33,823 nt of DNA from Gammaproteobacteria bacterium (GTDB taxonomy: Bacteria; Pseudomonadota; Gammaproteobacteria; Pseudomonadales; Azotimanducaceae): positions 14,898-48,720 of the forward strand of contig VYDB01000046.1 of NCBI GenBank assembly GCA_009843635.1, in the 5' to 3' direction. Shown here one piece after another: positions 7,569-14,388 of this stretch (positions are counted from its first letter, which is position 1; each line of letters opens with the position of its first letter). Made by a program: the position numbers and the translations under genes. The notes beneath the pieces are model-generated. The model was not told the origin of the DNA and ran no database searches. It was given only the letters and a program-made list of their open reading frames with translations.

Positions 7569-8427
7569 CGCGAAGCACGAGCACACCCAAAACGGCGCAC
7601 CGGGTTGGGGGGTGGCGTCCATCCTTAGACCGTCATGGGCCATTTGGGCCTTGATCGCCATTTCTCTAGCCAGCGGCTGTACTCGCTCTCGTCTCGACGC
7701 CGATTTATGCCCAATAGACCCCAAGCCCAAGTACACAACGGTATTGCTGATCGACACTTCCGACCCCTTGGCACCCAAGCACCGCGAGAAATTGAGAACG
7801 CTGATCAAGGAACTACAGGAGCCGAGTGATGCCAATGGCACCTATGCTTCCCACAACATCGAGCCAGGGGAGGAGCTTATTGTCTATGAGCTTGCAGCCG
7901 ACCTCGCGGACCTCGAACCGGCAATTCGAGTCTGCAATCCCGGAGGCAATCCTGACACTCGAACGATTGTGGATGACCTGACCACTGGCAGGACCATAGA
8001 ACTGCGTCGCTGGAATGACTTTCGTGCTCGATTGGAACGGCTGTTTGACCAGCAAGGTCAACACACCCTGCCACGGTCCCTGATTCTTGAGACCATCGGT
8101 GTGGTGGCCGCCCGGCATGCCTCGAGCCTGCGGGCACTCAATGAGAATACTGACCGAATGCACTTGATTCTCTACTCCGACTTGTTGCAGCACTCAGAAT
8201 CCGGCGGACTGTCACACTACGGACCTTATCCCCAACCTGAAGCCCTGCTGACCCAACCTGGCCTGCGTCATCTCAAAAGTGACTTGAGCACGGTAGATGT
8301 CAGCATCTATCGGTTGGAACGGCACGGCATTGACGTTGCGCGCTGGCAAACCACAGAGCACTACTATTGGTGGAAGGACTTGGTGCACGCTTTTGGCGGA
8401 CGGGTAATTTGGCTCGAGTCGATATAG
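7546..8427 (+). CDS. Putative lipoprotein with a von Willebrand factor A-like fold (stator-like operon gene 2), 293 aa
   Basis: A hydrophobic segment near residues 31-44 ends in the lipobox LASGC, predicting lipid attachment at Cys45 and a periplasmic location. The mature part opens with YTTVLLIDTSDPL, resembling the first strand and metal-site loop of a vWA domain. Near residue 206 it has MHLILYSDLLQ, resembling the later vWA strand with an SD pair. The second metal-site serine is not conserved, so metal binding is uncertain. GTG 7546 overlaps the upstream stop by 23 bases, and GTG 7558 is an alternative. The 3' end overlaps the next gene. Four Cys lie in the mature part including the lipidated one. 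No specific family is recognised, and the vWA call is by motif. Confidence 0.7.
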   Translation: MTASVNSSAKHEHTQNGAPGWGVASILRPSWAIWALIAISLASGCTRSRLDADLCPIDPKPKYTTVLLIDTSDPLAPKHREKLRTLIKELQEPSDANGTYASHNIEPGEELIVYELAADLADLEPAIRVCNPGGNPDTRTIVDDLTTGRTIELRRWNDFRARLERLFDQQGQHTLPRSLILETIGVVAARHASSLRALNENTDRMHLILYSDLLQHSESGGLSHYGPYPQPEALLTQPGLRHLKSDLSTVDVSIYRLERHGIDVARWQTTEHYYWWKDLVHAFGGRVIWLESI

Positions 8428-10055
8428 CTGCTCCTCCGGCTCGAAGCGGTGGCGCACTCAGGACGTCACTGCTTTGGTACTTCGGAGTCGGCGCCGCGCT
8501 CATCGTGGCCGTCAAACTGGGAGTCACCGGACTTGTCGGCGCGATCCTAGCTGCTGTAATCGCCTCCTTAGCCGTCTCTCTGAAGTGCTGGAGACATTGG
8601 GAAGACCGGGGCCACGCCGCAGGCTGGGCCAGTGACGAAGCCTACTACCTAGGCCTACTCTACACTTTGATTTCGTTGATTCTTGCGATCGTCCAACTGT
8701 TCATTTTGGAGGCGAGCGATGCGGGACCAGAGAACTTGCGCAGCCGGACAATCGATCTCATAGGCAATTTCGGCATTGCACTGACATCCACGGTAGCAGG
8801 CATCCTCGGTCGAATTCTGCTGCAGACTAGAAGTGTCGCGGAACCCTCGGGGACCCCGAGCGTGATCACCTCGCCCCCAGCAGGGCAAGCCATCGCCTCT
8901 CCAGAACCCGATTCGCCCTATGAGAGCCCAGGCTTGGAAACCCCTCTATCTTGGGACGTAAGAGAGCAGCTCCAAGCACTGCGGCGCAATTTATTCGAGG
9001 CCGCAGACGGCTTCGCGCACTTCACCCGCGTGATGCTTGAGCAAGCTGACGGCACACGGGCTAGCGCCGAGCGAGTGATCGAGGGATTCAACGAACGTCT
9101 GGCCGAGATTGCGCAGTCTGAAGTTCAAGGCATCGCAACAAACTGGCAGGGTGCCATTGCGGCGATGCGCAACGATCACGAAACCGCCGTTGTTGAATCA
9201 AAGCGAGAACTGCTTCAGTTGCGCCAACGCTGGACTAGCCTGAGCAATCAGACACAGACAGAAATCGAACGCCTGACTGAGCGCTTTGATGCAGCGGCAA
9301 CTCAATCACTCCAACAAACCGAAGCGGGATGGTCACGACTCACAGCCTCTCTGGCGCAATCAGCCGAGGCTATGCGCACAAGTTCAATATCGCACAAAGC
9401 TGAATTGAATGCGTTGCTGACGGATTTAAGCGGGCTCCGCCAGCGAATTGAGCCCTTTGGCGCGGCCTTGGTGGATGCCAGTGAAGCCGTCACCACGTTT
9501 CAAGGAAATACACGGGAGTCGATAATCGACAGCGGCGACCTCAGGCAAGTGCTGCAAGACGCCAAGCAGACTTTGCTTGCTCTCAACGATACCACCAAGC
9601 GTGTGGATGCCGACCTGGTCTCGCAGGTCGCAGAGATGGGGAAAGCTCATCGGGCGATGGTTGATAGCTGCAAGAGTCTAATCGCGGATGTGGACGCTCT
9701 GTGCCGGATCGCTCTTGAGTCCATCGCCGACCGGACACAAGATGCGACCACAACGCTTGGTCAGGCAGCCAACCAAGCAGACTCTCTCAAGGCGAAGATT
9801 GAAGGGCTGGCGAGTACACTCGACGCGCAACGCAACAAGGCCGAGCGCACTACCGCGCAGTTCGAGAGCCTGCTTGGGGACGTGCTGCGAAACTCAACGG
9901 ACACCGCAGACGACCGCATAGCTGGCGGTGATTCCGAACTGGGCGCGCATAAATCGATCGCACACAGCAGCCAATCTCGAGCCAACACCAATGCCCCCAT
10001 TGAACCCAAGTCCAGGCCTTGGTGGCCACTCGGTCGGGGCGGCGACCCCTCCTAG
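8409..10055 (+). CDS. MotA/TolQ/ExbB-like membrane protein with a very long helical tail (stator-like operon gene 3), about 548 aa
   Basis: Counting from TTG 8409, hydrophobic helices occur at about 22-36, 40-58, 79-100 and 114-138. The last, IDLIGNFGIALTSTVAGILG, resembles the third conserved helix of TolQ/ExbB/MotA proton-channel subunits (ALxTTxxGL pattern). A Pro/Ser-rich linker follows, then about 330 residues that are almost wholly helical and glycine-poor, like the long cytoplasmic tail of ZorA. The extreme C-terminus is basic and Trp-rich (RPWWPLGRGG). In this family such a subunit forms a pentamer around a single-pass partner, here probably the next gene. The frame lacks an ATG. TTG 8409 has GGACGGG four bases upstream, while GTG 8370 and TTG 8367 would overlap the upstream gene more. 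Family assignment is by pattern, not by search. Confidence 0.62.
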   Translation: MARVDIAAPPARSGGALRTSLLWYFGVGAALIVAVKLGVTGLVGAILAAVIASLAVSLKCWRHWEDRGHAAGWASDEAYYLGLLYTLISLILAIVQLFILEASDAGPENLRSRTIDLIGNFGIALTSTVAGILGRILLQTRSVAEPSGTPSVITSPPAGQAIASPEPDSPYESPGLETPLSWDVREQLQALRRNLFEAADGFAHFTRVMLEQADGTRASAERVIEGFNERLAEIAQSEVQGIATNWQGAIAAMRNDHETAVVESKRELLQLRQRWTSLSNQTQTEIERLTERFDAAATQSLQQTEAGWSRLTASLAQSAEAMRTSSISHKAELNALLTDLSGLRQRIEPFGAALVDASEAVTTFQGNTRESIIDSGDLRQVLQDAKQTLLALNDTTKRVDADLVSQVAEMGKAHRAMVDSCKSLIADVDALCRIALESIADRTQDATTTLGQAANQADSLKAKIEGLASTLDAQRNKAERTTAQFESLLGDVLRNSTDTADDRIAGGDSELGAHKSIAHSSQSRANTNAPIEPKSRPWWPLGRGGDPS

Positions 10056-10977
10056 CGAGACGTTTGTGGGGGAATCTCCCGATTCAAGTGGAGCCGCCTA
10101 TCGACGGGGGACCGTATTTGGCTTGACTGTTGCGGAAGTGTTCATACTGTTGCTGTTCTTGTTGATGCTGCTGTTTTTGTCGCTAAGTCAACAATGGGAA
10201 GCGAATGCCGACAATCTCAACAAGGTCAAAGACAGTCTGCGCGAAGTGTCGGCGGAACGGGAAGAGTTGAAGCAGGAATCGGAGGTACTGCGAGATAAGA
10301 TTCGCACCCTCAGCCAACAACGCGACAGGGCCAAGCAGCAAGTCAAGAGGGCGGAGCAAGAGCTATCGGATGCACGCCGACTGCTCGATGGCGACGAAGG
10401 GACTTTCTTTGAGGAGATGCAAGAGCAGCGAGAACGGGCCCAGCAGCTTGAAGAGGAAGTTCAAAAGAATGAGAAGCGGGCCCAGCAACTCGAAACGGAG
10501 CTAGGCGCAATGGTGACCTTGCTAGAGAAAGGCGTGAACCCGCCCTGCTGGTACCGCAAGGTGCCTGATTCAGACAGAGCGAGTGGCGAGCGTGAGAAGG
10601 CATACTACTCATTCGATGTGGGGGTTTTTGAGGATCACCTCATAGTTCGGCGAGGTGACACGCCCCCAGGCGGAGCCGAAGACGACACCGGGGGAAGCTT
10701 CGCGGATGAAGCCGAGGCACTAAATTTCGATTCGCTTCCCTATGATCAACCGCTGAACGACCGCGAGTTTGAGCAGCACTTCGAACCGATCTGGCAGGCC
10801 GGCAAGACAGGTAAGGTGCGCAGTTACTCCTGCATATTCTGGGTTCGCGTCTGGGACAAAACTGCGCCCGGTGCAAAAATACGTTGGAAACAAGCTCACG
10901 ATAAAGTCCTAGAGGGGCTATTCGGCACCTATCAGGTGCAAGATGACCCATGGTTACCCATTGCTGCCGATTCCTAG
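9991..10977 (+). CDS. MotB/ExbD-like single-pass membrane protein with long coiled coil (stator-like operon gene 4), 328 aa
   Basis: From ATG 9991: a Pro/Ser-rich cytoplasmic N-terminus (1-40), then one membrane helix (about 44-66) beginning GLTVAEVFILLLFLLMLLF. A Lys/Glu/Gln-rich coiled coil follows (about 72-175), with two RAQQLE heptad repeats, and then a compact C-terminal domain (about 185-325) with Cys186 and Cys281. MotB, ExbD, TolR and ZorB place an essential Asp at the start of their single helix; this protein has Glu49 there. The C-terminal domain does not look like the OmpA-like peptidoglycan-binding domain, and I do not recognise it. The two cysteines could form a disulfide in the periplasm. 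The frame opens at GTG 9928, but ATG 9991 gives the shorter overlap with the upstream gene. The gene ends six bases before a convergent gene. Confidence 0.65.
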   Translation: MPPLNPSPGLGGHSVGAATPPSETFVGESPDSSGAAYRRGTVFGLTVAEVFILLLFLLMLLFLSLSQQWEANADNLNKVKDSLREVSAEREELKQESEVLRDKIRTLSQQRDRAKQQVKRAEQELSDARRLLDGDEGTFFEEMQEQRERAQQLEEEVQKNEKRAQQLETELGAMVTLLEKGVNPPCWYRKVPDSDRASGEREKAYYSFDVGVFEDHLIVRRGDTPPGGAEDDTGGSFADEAEALNFDSLPYDQPLNDREFEQHFEPIWQAGKTGKVRSYSCIFWVRVWDKTAPGAKIRWKQAHDKVLEGLFGTYQVQDDPWLPIAADS

Positions 10978-10983
10978 GCCACT

Positions 10984-11343
10984 TCACCCCTCCGGCCAGA
11001 CCTCAGCCAGCGCCCGACTGGCGCCGACGGCGCTGAGCCAGCCCGCATAGCGGGCCGCATGGGTGATCATCGCCTTGATGGCGGAGCGCGGGATGCCAAG
11101 ATTCTTGGCGCCCAAGAAGTGCAAGCGCTGCTCCGCGTCACGGTTCAGCGACACCAGCAGGGTGCAGGTGACCAGCGAGTGCTCCTGGAGGCTCAGTCCC
11201 TCCTGCTGCCACAGGTCGCCAAAGACGTGCCGCATGGTTTAGTCAGTCAGCGTCTCCGGCATTTTTCCACCAGCCGTATCAAGGCCGGCGAACAGCTTTC
11301 GCACCAGTTCGAGCCCAATCTCCCCTCGTTCCTCGTCGTTCAT
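10984..11343 (-). pseudogene. Carboxymuconolactone decarboxylase-like gene interrupted by an in-frame stop
   Basis: From ATG 11343 the frame reads MNDEERGEIGLELVRKLFAG and continues to PETLTD, then meets TAA (11239-11241). It resumes without a frame change as TMRHVFGDLWQQEGLSLQEH and continues to 10984. Both halves match the carboxymuconolactone decarboxylase (CMD/AhpD-like) family in order, and the full 119 codons are the family's usual length. A single base change, for example TAC or TAT to TAA at codon 35, explains the break. Translation could restart at ATG 11235, giving an 83-residue product that lacks the first helices. The ATG overlaps the stop of the DUF5615 gene upstream (ATGA), so the three form one transcription unit. 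I call it a pseudogene unless the stop is a sequencing error. Confidence 0.75.
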
Positions 11344-11723
11344 GACTTTCTCCTCTGGATAGTAGGGTTGGCCGGCCCACGGCGTATGCGCACCCGGTTT
11401 GGTGTCGCTACGATCAACACGCCAGACTCGATGTGGTCCGCATAGCGTTCGACAAGGTCTGCCATGGTCGCTGCTTCGTCCAGTACATCCATATCAACAA
11501 GACGAATGATGCATGGATGCGGCAGACGGCGCACGAAGACCAACTCGCCAAAGTCCTTGTCTTTCGTGACTAGAACGCGTCCCTGTTCCGTCGCCAGCGC
11601 AAGCAAGCTTTCGTCGCTGGCCAGCGGATCTATCTCAACGGCCGAAACAACGTCGTGCCCGGCGTCGGCCAGCTGGGTGTGCAAACGACGAGACGCTGCG
11701 CAAACGTCCAGAAGAAACTTCAC
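11340..11723 (-). CDS. DUF5615 family PIN-like protein, probable toxin of a type II toxin-antitoxin pair, 127 aa
   Basis: The start MKFLLDVCAASRRLHTQLAD, then AGHDVVSAVEIDPLASDESL and GRVLVTKDKDFGELV, is the pattern of DUF5615 (PIN-like, Mut7-C-related) proteins. They carry acidic residues in the first strand and in the TKDKDFG loop, consistent with a metal-dependent nuclease fold. The gene begins seven bases after the DUF433 stop, the standard arrangement for this pair. Its C-terminal tail is basic (RRGPANPTIQRRKS). The stop overlaps the start of the interrupted CMD-like gene. Nuclease activity has not been shown for most members, so the toxin role is by analogy. Confidence 0.85.
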   Translation of the reverse strand: MKFLLDVCAASRRLHTQLADAGHDVVSAVEIDPLASDESLLALATEQGRVLVTKDKDFGELVFVRRLPHPCIIRLVDMDVLDEAATMADLVERYADHIESGVLIVATPNRVRIRRGPANPTIQRRKS

Positions 11724-11730
11724 GACCTCT

Positions 11731-11991
11731 TCAGCCTGCTTGGCTGATTACCGAGACGCGATCGTGAACGAGCTCTCCTTCTATTGAACGGTGCGCGAAG
11801 AGCAGACAGGCTTGAATGTCCTCCGGTTCGAGAAACGAGTATTCCTCCAATACCCTCTCCACGGTGTCGCCAGCCGCCAGCATCGCCAAAACATGTTCCA
11901 CGGCAATGCGCATATCGCGGATGATCGGTTTACCGCCGAAGACATCTGGCCGCACAGTGATACGCGCCAGCAATTCAGATTCTGCCTTCAT
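11731..11991 (-). CDS. DUF433 family protein, probable antitoxin, 86 aa
   Basis: The core ITVRPDVFGGKPIIRDMRIA and the following VLAMLAAGDTVERVLEEY match DUF433, a small winged-helix family that pairs with DUF5615 proteins. An AGGAGGG stands four bases upstream of ATG 11991. It is the first gene of a minus-strand unit DUF433, DUF5615, interrupted CMD. Antitoxins of this kind usually bind their own promoter. No clear operator palindrome is visible in the 200 bases upstream, which contain a remnant of an LLM gene. Confidence 0.87.
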   Translation of the reverse strand: MKAESELLARITVRPDVFGGKPIIRDMRIAVEHVLAMLAAGDTVERVLEEYSFLEPEDIQACLLFAHRSIEGELVHDRVSVISQAG

Positions 11992-12138
11992 ATTCCCTCC
12001 TTGGATTCGCAGCGACGGACTATGCAGCGGCTTCGCCTGACTCCGGGGGAAAATCGGCTCTGCGGCGCCTCAGCCCCCCGTTGTCCAACTCAAGGTTCCG
12101 CACCATGTTGCCAAGCATACCTTCGAACGCTGATTCTC

Positions 12139-12186
12139 GCCGATCTCCGTTTACCGATTGACCAAGCCGAGTTTCATGGGTGCAAT
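12139..12186 (-). pseudogene. Remnant of the 5' end of an LLM oxidoreductase gene
   Basis: On the minus strand 43 of 48 bases match the start region of the intact LLM gene (5280-5327), including a 21-base exact run across the start codon. It encodes MKLGLVNR and then TAA, against MKLGLVYPQ in the intact gene. The similarity ends by about codon 13. It lies directly downstream of the APC permease stop on the same strand. This is the right-hand piece of what appears to be a decayed second copy of the ligase-dehydrogenase-LLM cluster. Confidence 0.8.
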
Positions 12187-12195
12187 GCCCGCTGC

Positions 12196-13575
12196 TCACG
12201 CCTTCACTTCCCGCCCTTGGAAGAAGACGAAGCACAGCAGGCCGACCACCGCCCAGCCAAGGATCATTGACCATTCATAAGGCCAAAGCAGCGCCGACGG
12301 GCTCCAAGGCAGAAAAGCGGAAAGCAGCGCGAGGGAAAGCAGCACAGCGCCCCAGCCGACGGCGCTGCCCTTGGCCACTTTGAACGGCCGGGCCAAGTCC
12401 GGTTCCGTCTTGCGCAGGCGCAGGAAGGCGAGCGCCACGAACAGAAAGGCGATGGTGACGCCGAAGCTGCTCACATTGACCAGCCACACGAGGATGGTGC
12501 GCCCAAACAGCGGCGAGATGCAGCACAGCAAACCGATGGTGATGATGCCGACGTAGGGCGTTCGGTAGCGGGGATGCAAACGCGCGAAGACGCGGGGAAT
12601 CTGGCCCGACTCGGCCAAGGCGAACATCACCCGGCTGCCGCCGATGACGAAGGCATTCCAACTGCTGAGAATGCCCCCGACGCCGCCGAGCACCAGCACG
12701 CTGCCGGCCCAGTTTCCGCCCCAGAGCGCGGAAGCCGCCTCGCCGGTGGCCATGTCGCTGGCGGCCAAGGTCTCCCTCGGCAGCGCCACGGCCACCGAAA
12801 GCCCGATCAGGACGTACCAAAGCACGGCCATGACCACGGAGACCACCAACAGCACGCCGATCCGCGACTGCGGCAGGTTGATCTCCTCCGCCGACTGCGG
12901 AATGACGTCGAAGCCCACCAGCAGGGCGGGCACCATGATCAGCACGGTGAGGATGCCGGTGGCCGGCTCGGCAATGAAGGGCCGCGCCCGGTCGAGTTCG
13001 CCAAAACTGAGCGCGCCGGTGAACAGCAGCATCCCGGACAGGAAGATCATCAGGGCGATCAGGTTCTGCAGGCGGGCGGCGGCCTTGATGCCGAGCACGT
13101 TGACCACCGTGATGACGATGGCGCCGCCCGCCCCGATGAGGAAGAAGCCCAGGTCCACATCGGCGTCCAGCACCCGCCATAGCGTGCCGATGCGGATGCC
13201 GGGCGCCAAGTATTCGATGGCTGTGGGCAGCGCGACCGCCTCGAACAGGCACACTGCGATGTAAGCGAATAGCAGCGCCCAAGTGCAGACGAACGACCAG
13301 TTCGGACCAAGGGCCCGATGTGTGTACACATGCTCGCCACCCGCCTTGGGCATGGCGGAGGCGAGCTCCCCGTAAGTGAGGCCGATGAGAATGATGGCGA
13401 GGCCACCGGCGGCGAAGGCGATGAAGGTGCCGAGCGATCCCGCCGATTCGATCCAGTAGCCGCTGATCAGCACCCAGCTCCAGCCGATCATGGCGCCAAA
13501 GGAGAGCAGCACGACATCCCAGCGGCGCAGCACCTTGTTGAAGCGCGGACTGTCGGCGGAGGCGGAAGATGGCAT
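12196..13575 (-). CDS. APC family amino acid/polyamine permease, 459 aa
   Basis: A polytopic inner-membrane transporter with about twelve hydrophobic helices. The first contains LLSFGAMIGWSWVLISGYWI, the GxMIG-type substrate-binding break of the amino acid-polyamine-organocation superfamily. PKAGGEHVYTHRALGPNWSF follows, as is usual between helices 2 and 3. The C-terminus is short and basic (FFQGREVKA). The frame is open far upstream, but ATG 13575 (MPSSASADSPRF) is where similarity to the family begins; no good ribosome site is seen. Substrate is unknown. It is transcribed away from the small gene at 13690. Confidence 0.9.
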   Translation of the reverse strand: MPSSASADSPRFNKVLRRWDVVLLSFGAMIGWSWVLISGYWIESAGSLGTFIAFAAGGLAIILIGLTYGELASAMPKAGGEHVYTHRALGPNWSFVCTWALLFAYIAVCLFEAVALPTAIEYLAPGIRIGTLWRVLDADVDLGFFLIGAGGAIVITVVNVLGIKAAARLQNLIALMIFLSGMLLFTGALSFGELDRARPFIAEPATGILTVLIMVPALLVGFDVIPQSAEEINLPQSRIGVLLVVSVVMAVLWYVLIGLSVAVALPRETLAASDMATGEAASALWGGNWAGSVLVLGGVGGILSSWNAFVIGGSRVMFALAESGQIPRVFARLHPRYRTPYVGIITIGLLCCISPLFGRTILVWLVNVSSFGVTIAFLFVALAFLRLRKTEPDLARPFKVAKGSAVGWGAVLLSLALLSAFLPWSPSALLWPYEWSMILGWAVVGLLCFVFFQGREVKA

Positions 13576-13652
13576 GGCTTGGGGGCTTTTGAGTTGGGCG
13601 CACGTTAAACGCTGGTGCAGTGTCCTGCAACGCGTCGCCTTCGGAGCGCCAA

Positions 13653-13670
13653 CGCGCCGCCTTCGGCGCG
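13653..13670. repeat. GC-rich hairpin between divergent genes
   Basis: CGCGCCG (13653-13659) and CGGCGCG (13664-13670) form a perfect seven-base stem with loop CCTT. There is no following T-run, so it is not a standard terminator. It could be a small repetitive extragenic palindrome or affect the mRNA leader of the plus-strand gene that starts 20 bases downstream. Confidence 0.5.
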
Positions 13671-13689
13671 CGGGTGCTACCATGCGTCG

Positions 13690-13950
13690 ATGTTCACTCA
13701 CGCCTTCACCTACCGGGGCCGCGATTTCGCCGTTCGCCAGACCGCAGAGGGCGAGTTGACGCTGATGCTCGGCAAGGTGGTGCGCAAGCAGTGCCCACCG
13801 TCCGATCGCGAGCCCCAATACCTATGGACCAACGTCGAATTGGAGTGGGAAGAGCACCACTACATCGAAGTGCGCTACTGGGCCACCGGTGGTCGGCTGC
13901 GCATCACGGCGAACGGACAGCCGCTGCACGATGATGCGATCGCAGCGTAA
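13690..13950 (+). CDS. Small hypothetical protein, 86 aa
   Basis: I do not recognise a family. The protein has no membrane helix or signal peptide and appears to be beta-rich with an acidic centre (LWTNVELEWEEHHYIEVRYW). It begins at ATG 13690 after a short hairpin. Its end overlaps the start of the DUF2087 gene by about 20 bases, which suggests co-translation. A longer frame from 13615 adds only a low-complexity Arg/Ala segment through the hairpin and is less likely. Confidence 0.6.
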   Translation: MFTHAFTYRGRDFAVRQTAEGELTLMLGKVVRKQCPPSDREPQYLWTNVELEWEEHHYIEVRYWATGGRLRITANGQPLHDDAIAA

Positions 13951-14344
13951 ATCCAGCCCCAAGGACACCGAGACCCTGTTGCGCAACCTGCTCCGCACCG
14001 GGACCCTCCAGCGGCTGCCCACTCATCCGCAAGCTTTGGACACCTTGCTCGCCGTGGCCACGGGCGGCCTCGCGCGACAGCGCCCCTACGCGGAGCCGGA
14101 GGTCAACGAAGTCCTGTCGGCGTGGCTTGAGTCGGTGCGTGCGACGGTCGATCACGTCACGCTGCGCCGACGCATGGTGGACCTCGGGTTTCTGAAGCGA
14201 ACCAGGGACGGCTCAAGGTACTACCTGAACTTCGGGCGCGTGACCGGTGTCCTTGAGGACCCGACGGTCGAGGTCGAGGCCAGTGCGCTCATCGCCGACA
14301 TCGTGCTGGAACGCGAAGCTCGCAGGAACGCCTACGGAAGTTGA
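13931..14344 (+). CDS. DUF2087 domain-containing protein, 137 aa
   Basis: The second half has the DUF2087 pattern: YAEPEVNEVLSAWLESVRAT followed by DHVTLRRRMVDLGFLKRTRD and GSRYYLNFGRV. This is a winged-helix-like module often found in ArsR-type regulators or as a free small protein. The first part (RNLLRTGTLQRLPTHPQALD) is the usual lead-in. Tandem ATGs at 13931 and 13934 overlap the upstream gene's end. It may be a DNA-binding regulator, but no operator is evident and the target is unknown. Confidence 0.8.
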   Translation: MMRSQRKSSPKDTETLLRNLLRTGTLQRLPTHPQALDTLLAVATGGLARQRPYAEPEVNEVLSAWLESVRATVDHVTLRRRMVDLGFLKRTRDGSRYYLNFGRVTGVLEDPTVEVEASALIADIVLEREARRNAYGS

Positions 14345-14388
14345 GGCTAAGGGACCGAGTTAGCGGGCTTGCACTCCAACCGCGCTGC

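Noticed and set aside
6120-10977. Calling the operon a Zorya defence system
   Set aside because: Only the general MotA/MotB-like plan agrees. No ZorC, ZorD or ZorE-like gene and no OmpA-like domain are seen, so the named system is not supported.
10978-11060. A rho-independent terminator between the stator-like operon and the convergent CMD-like gene
   Set aside because: Only six bases separate the two stops, and no stem followed by a T-run is present; nearby GC palindromes lie inside coding sequence.
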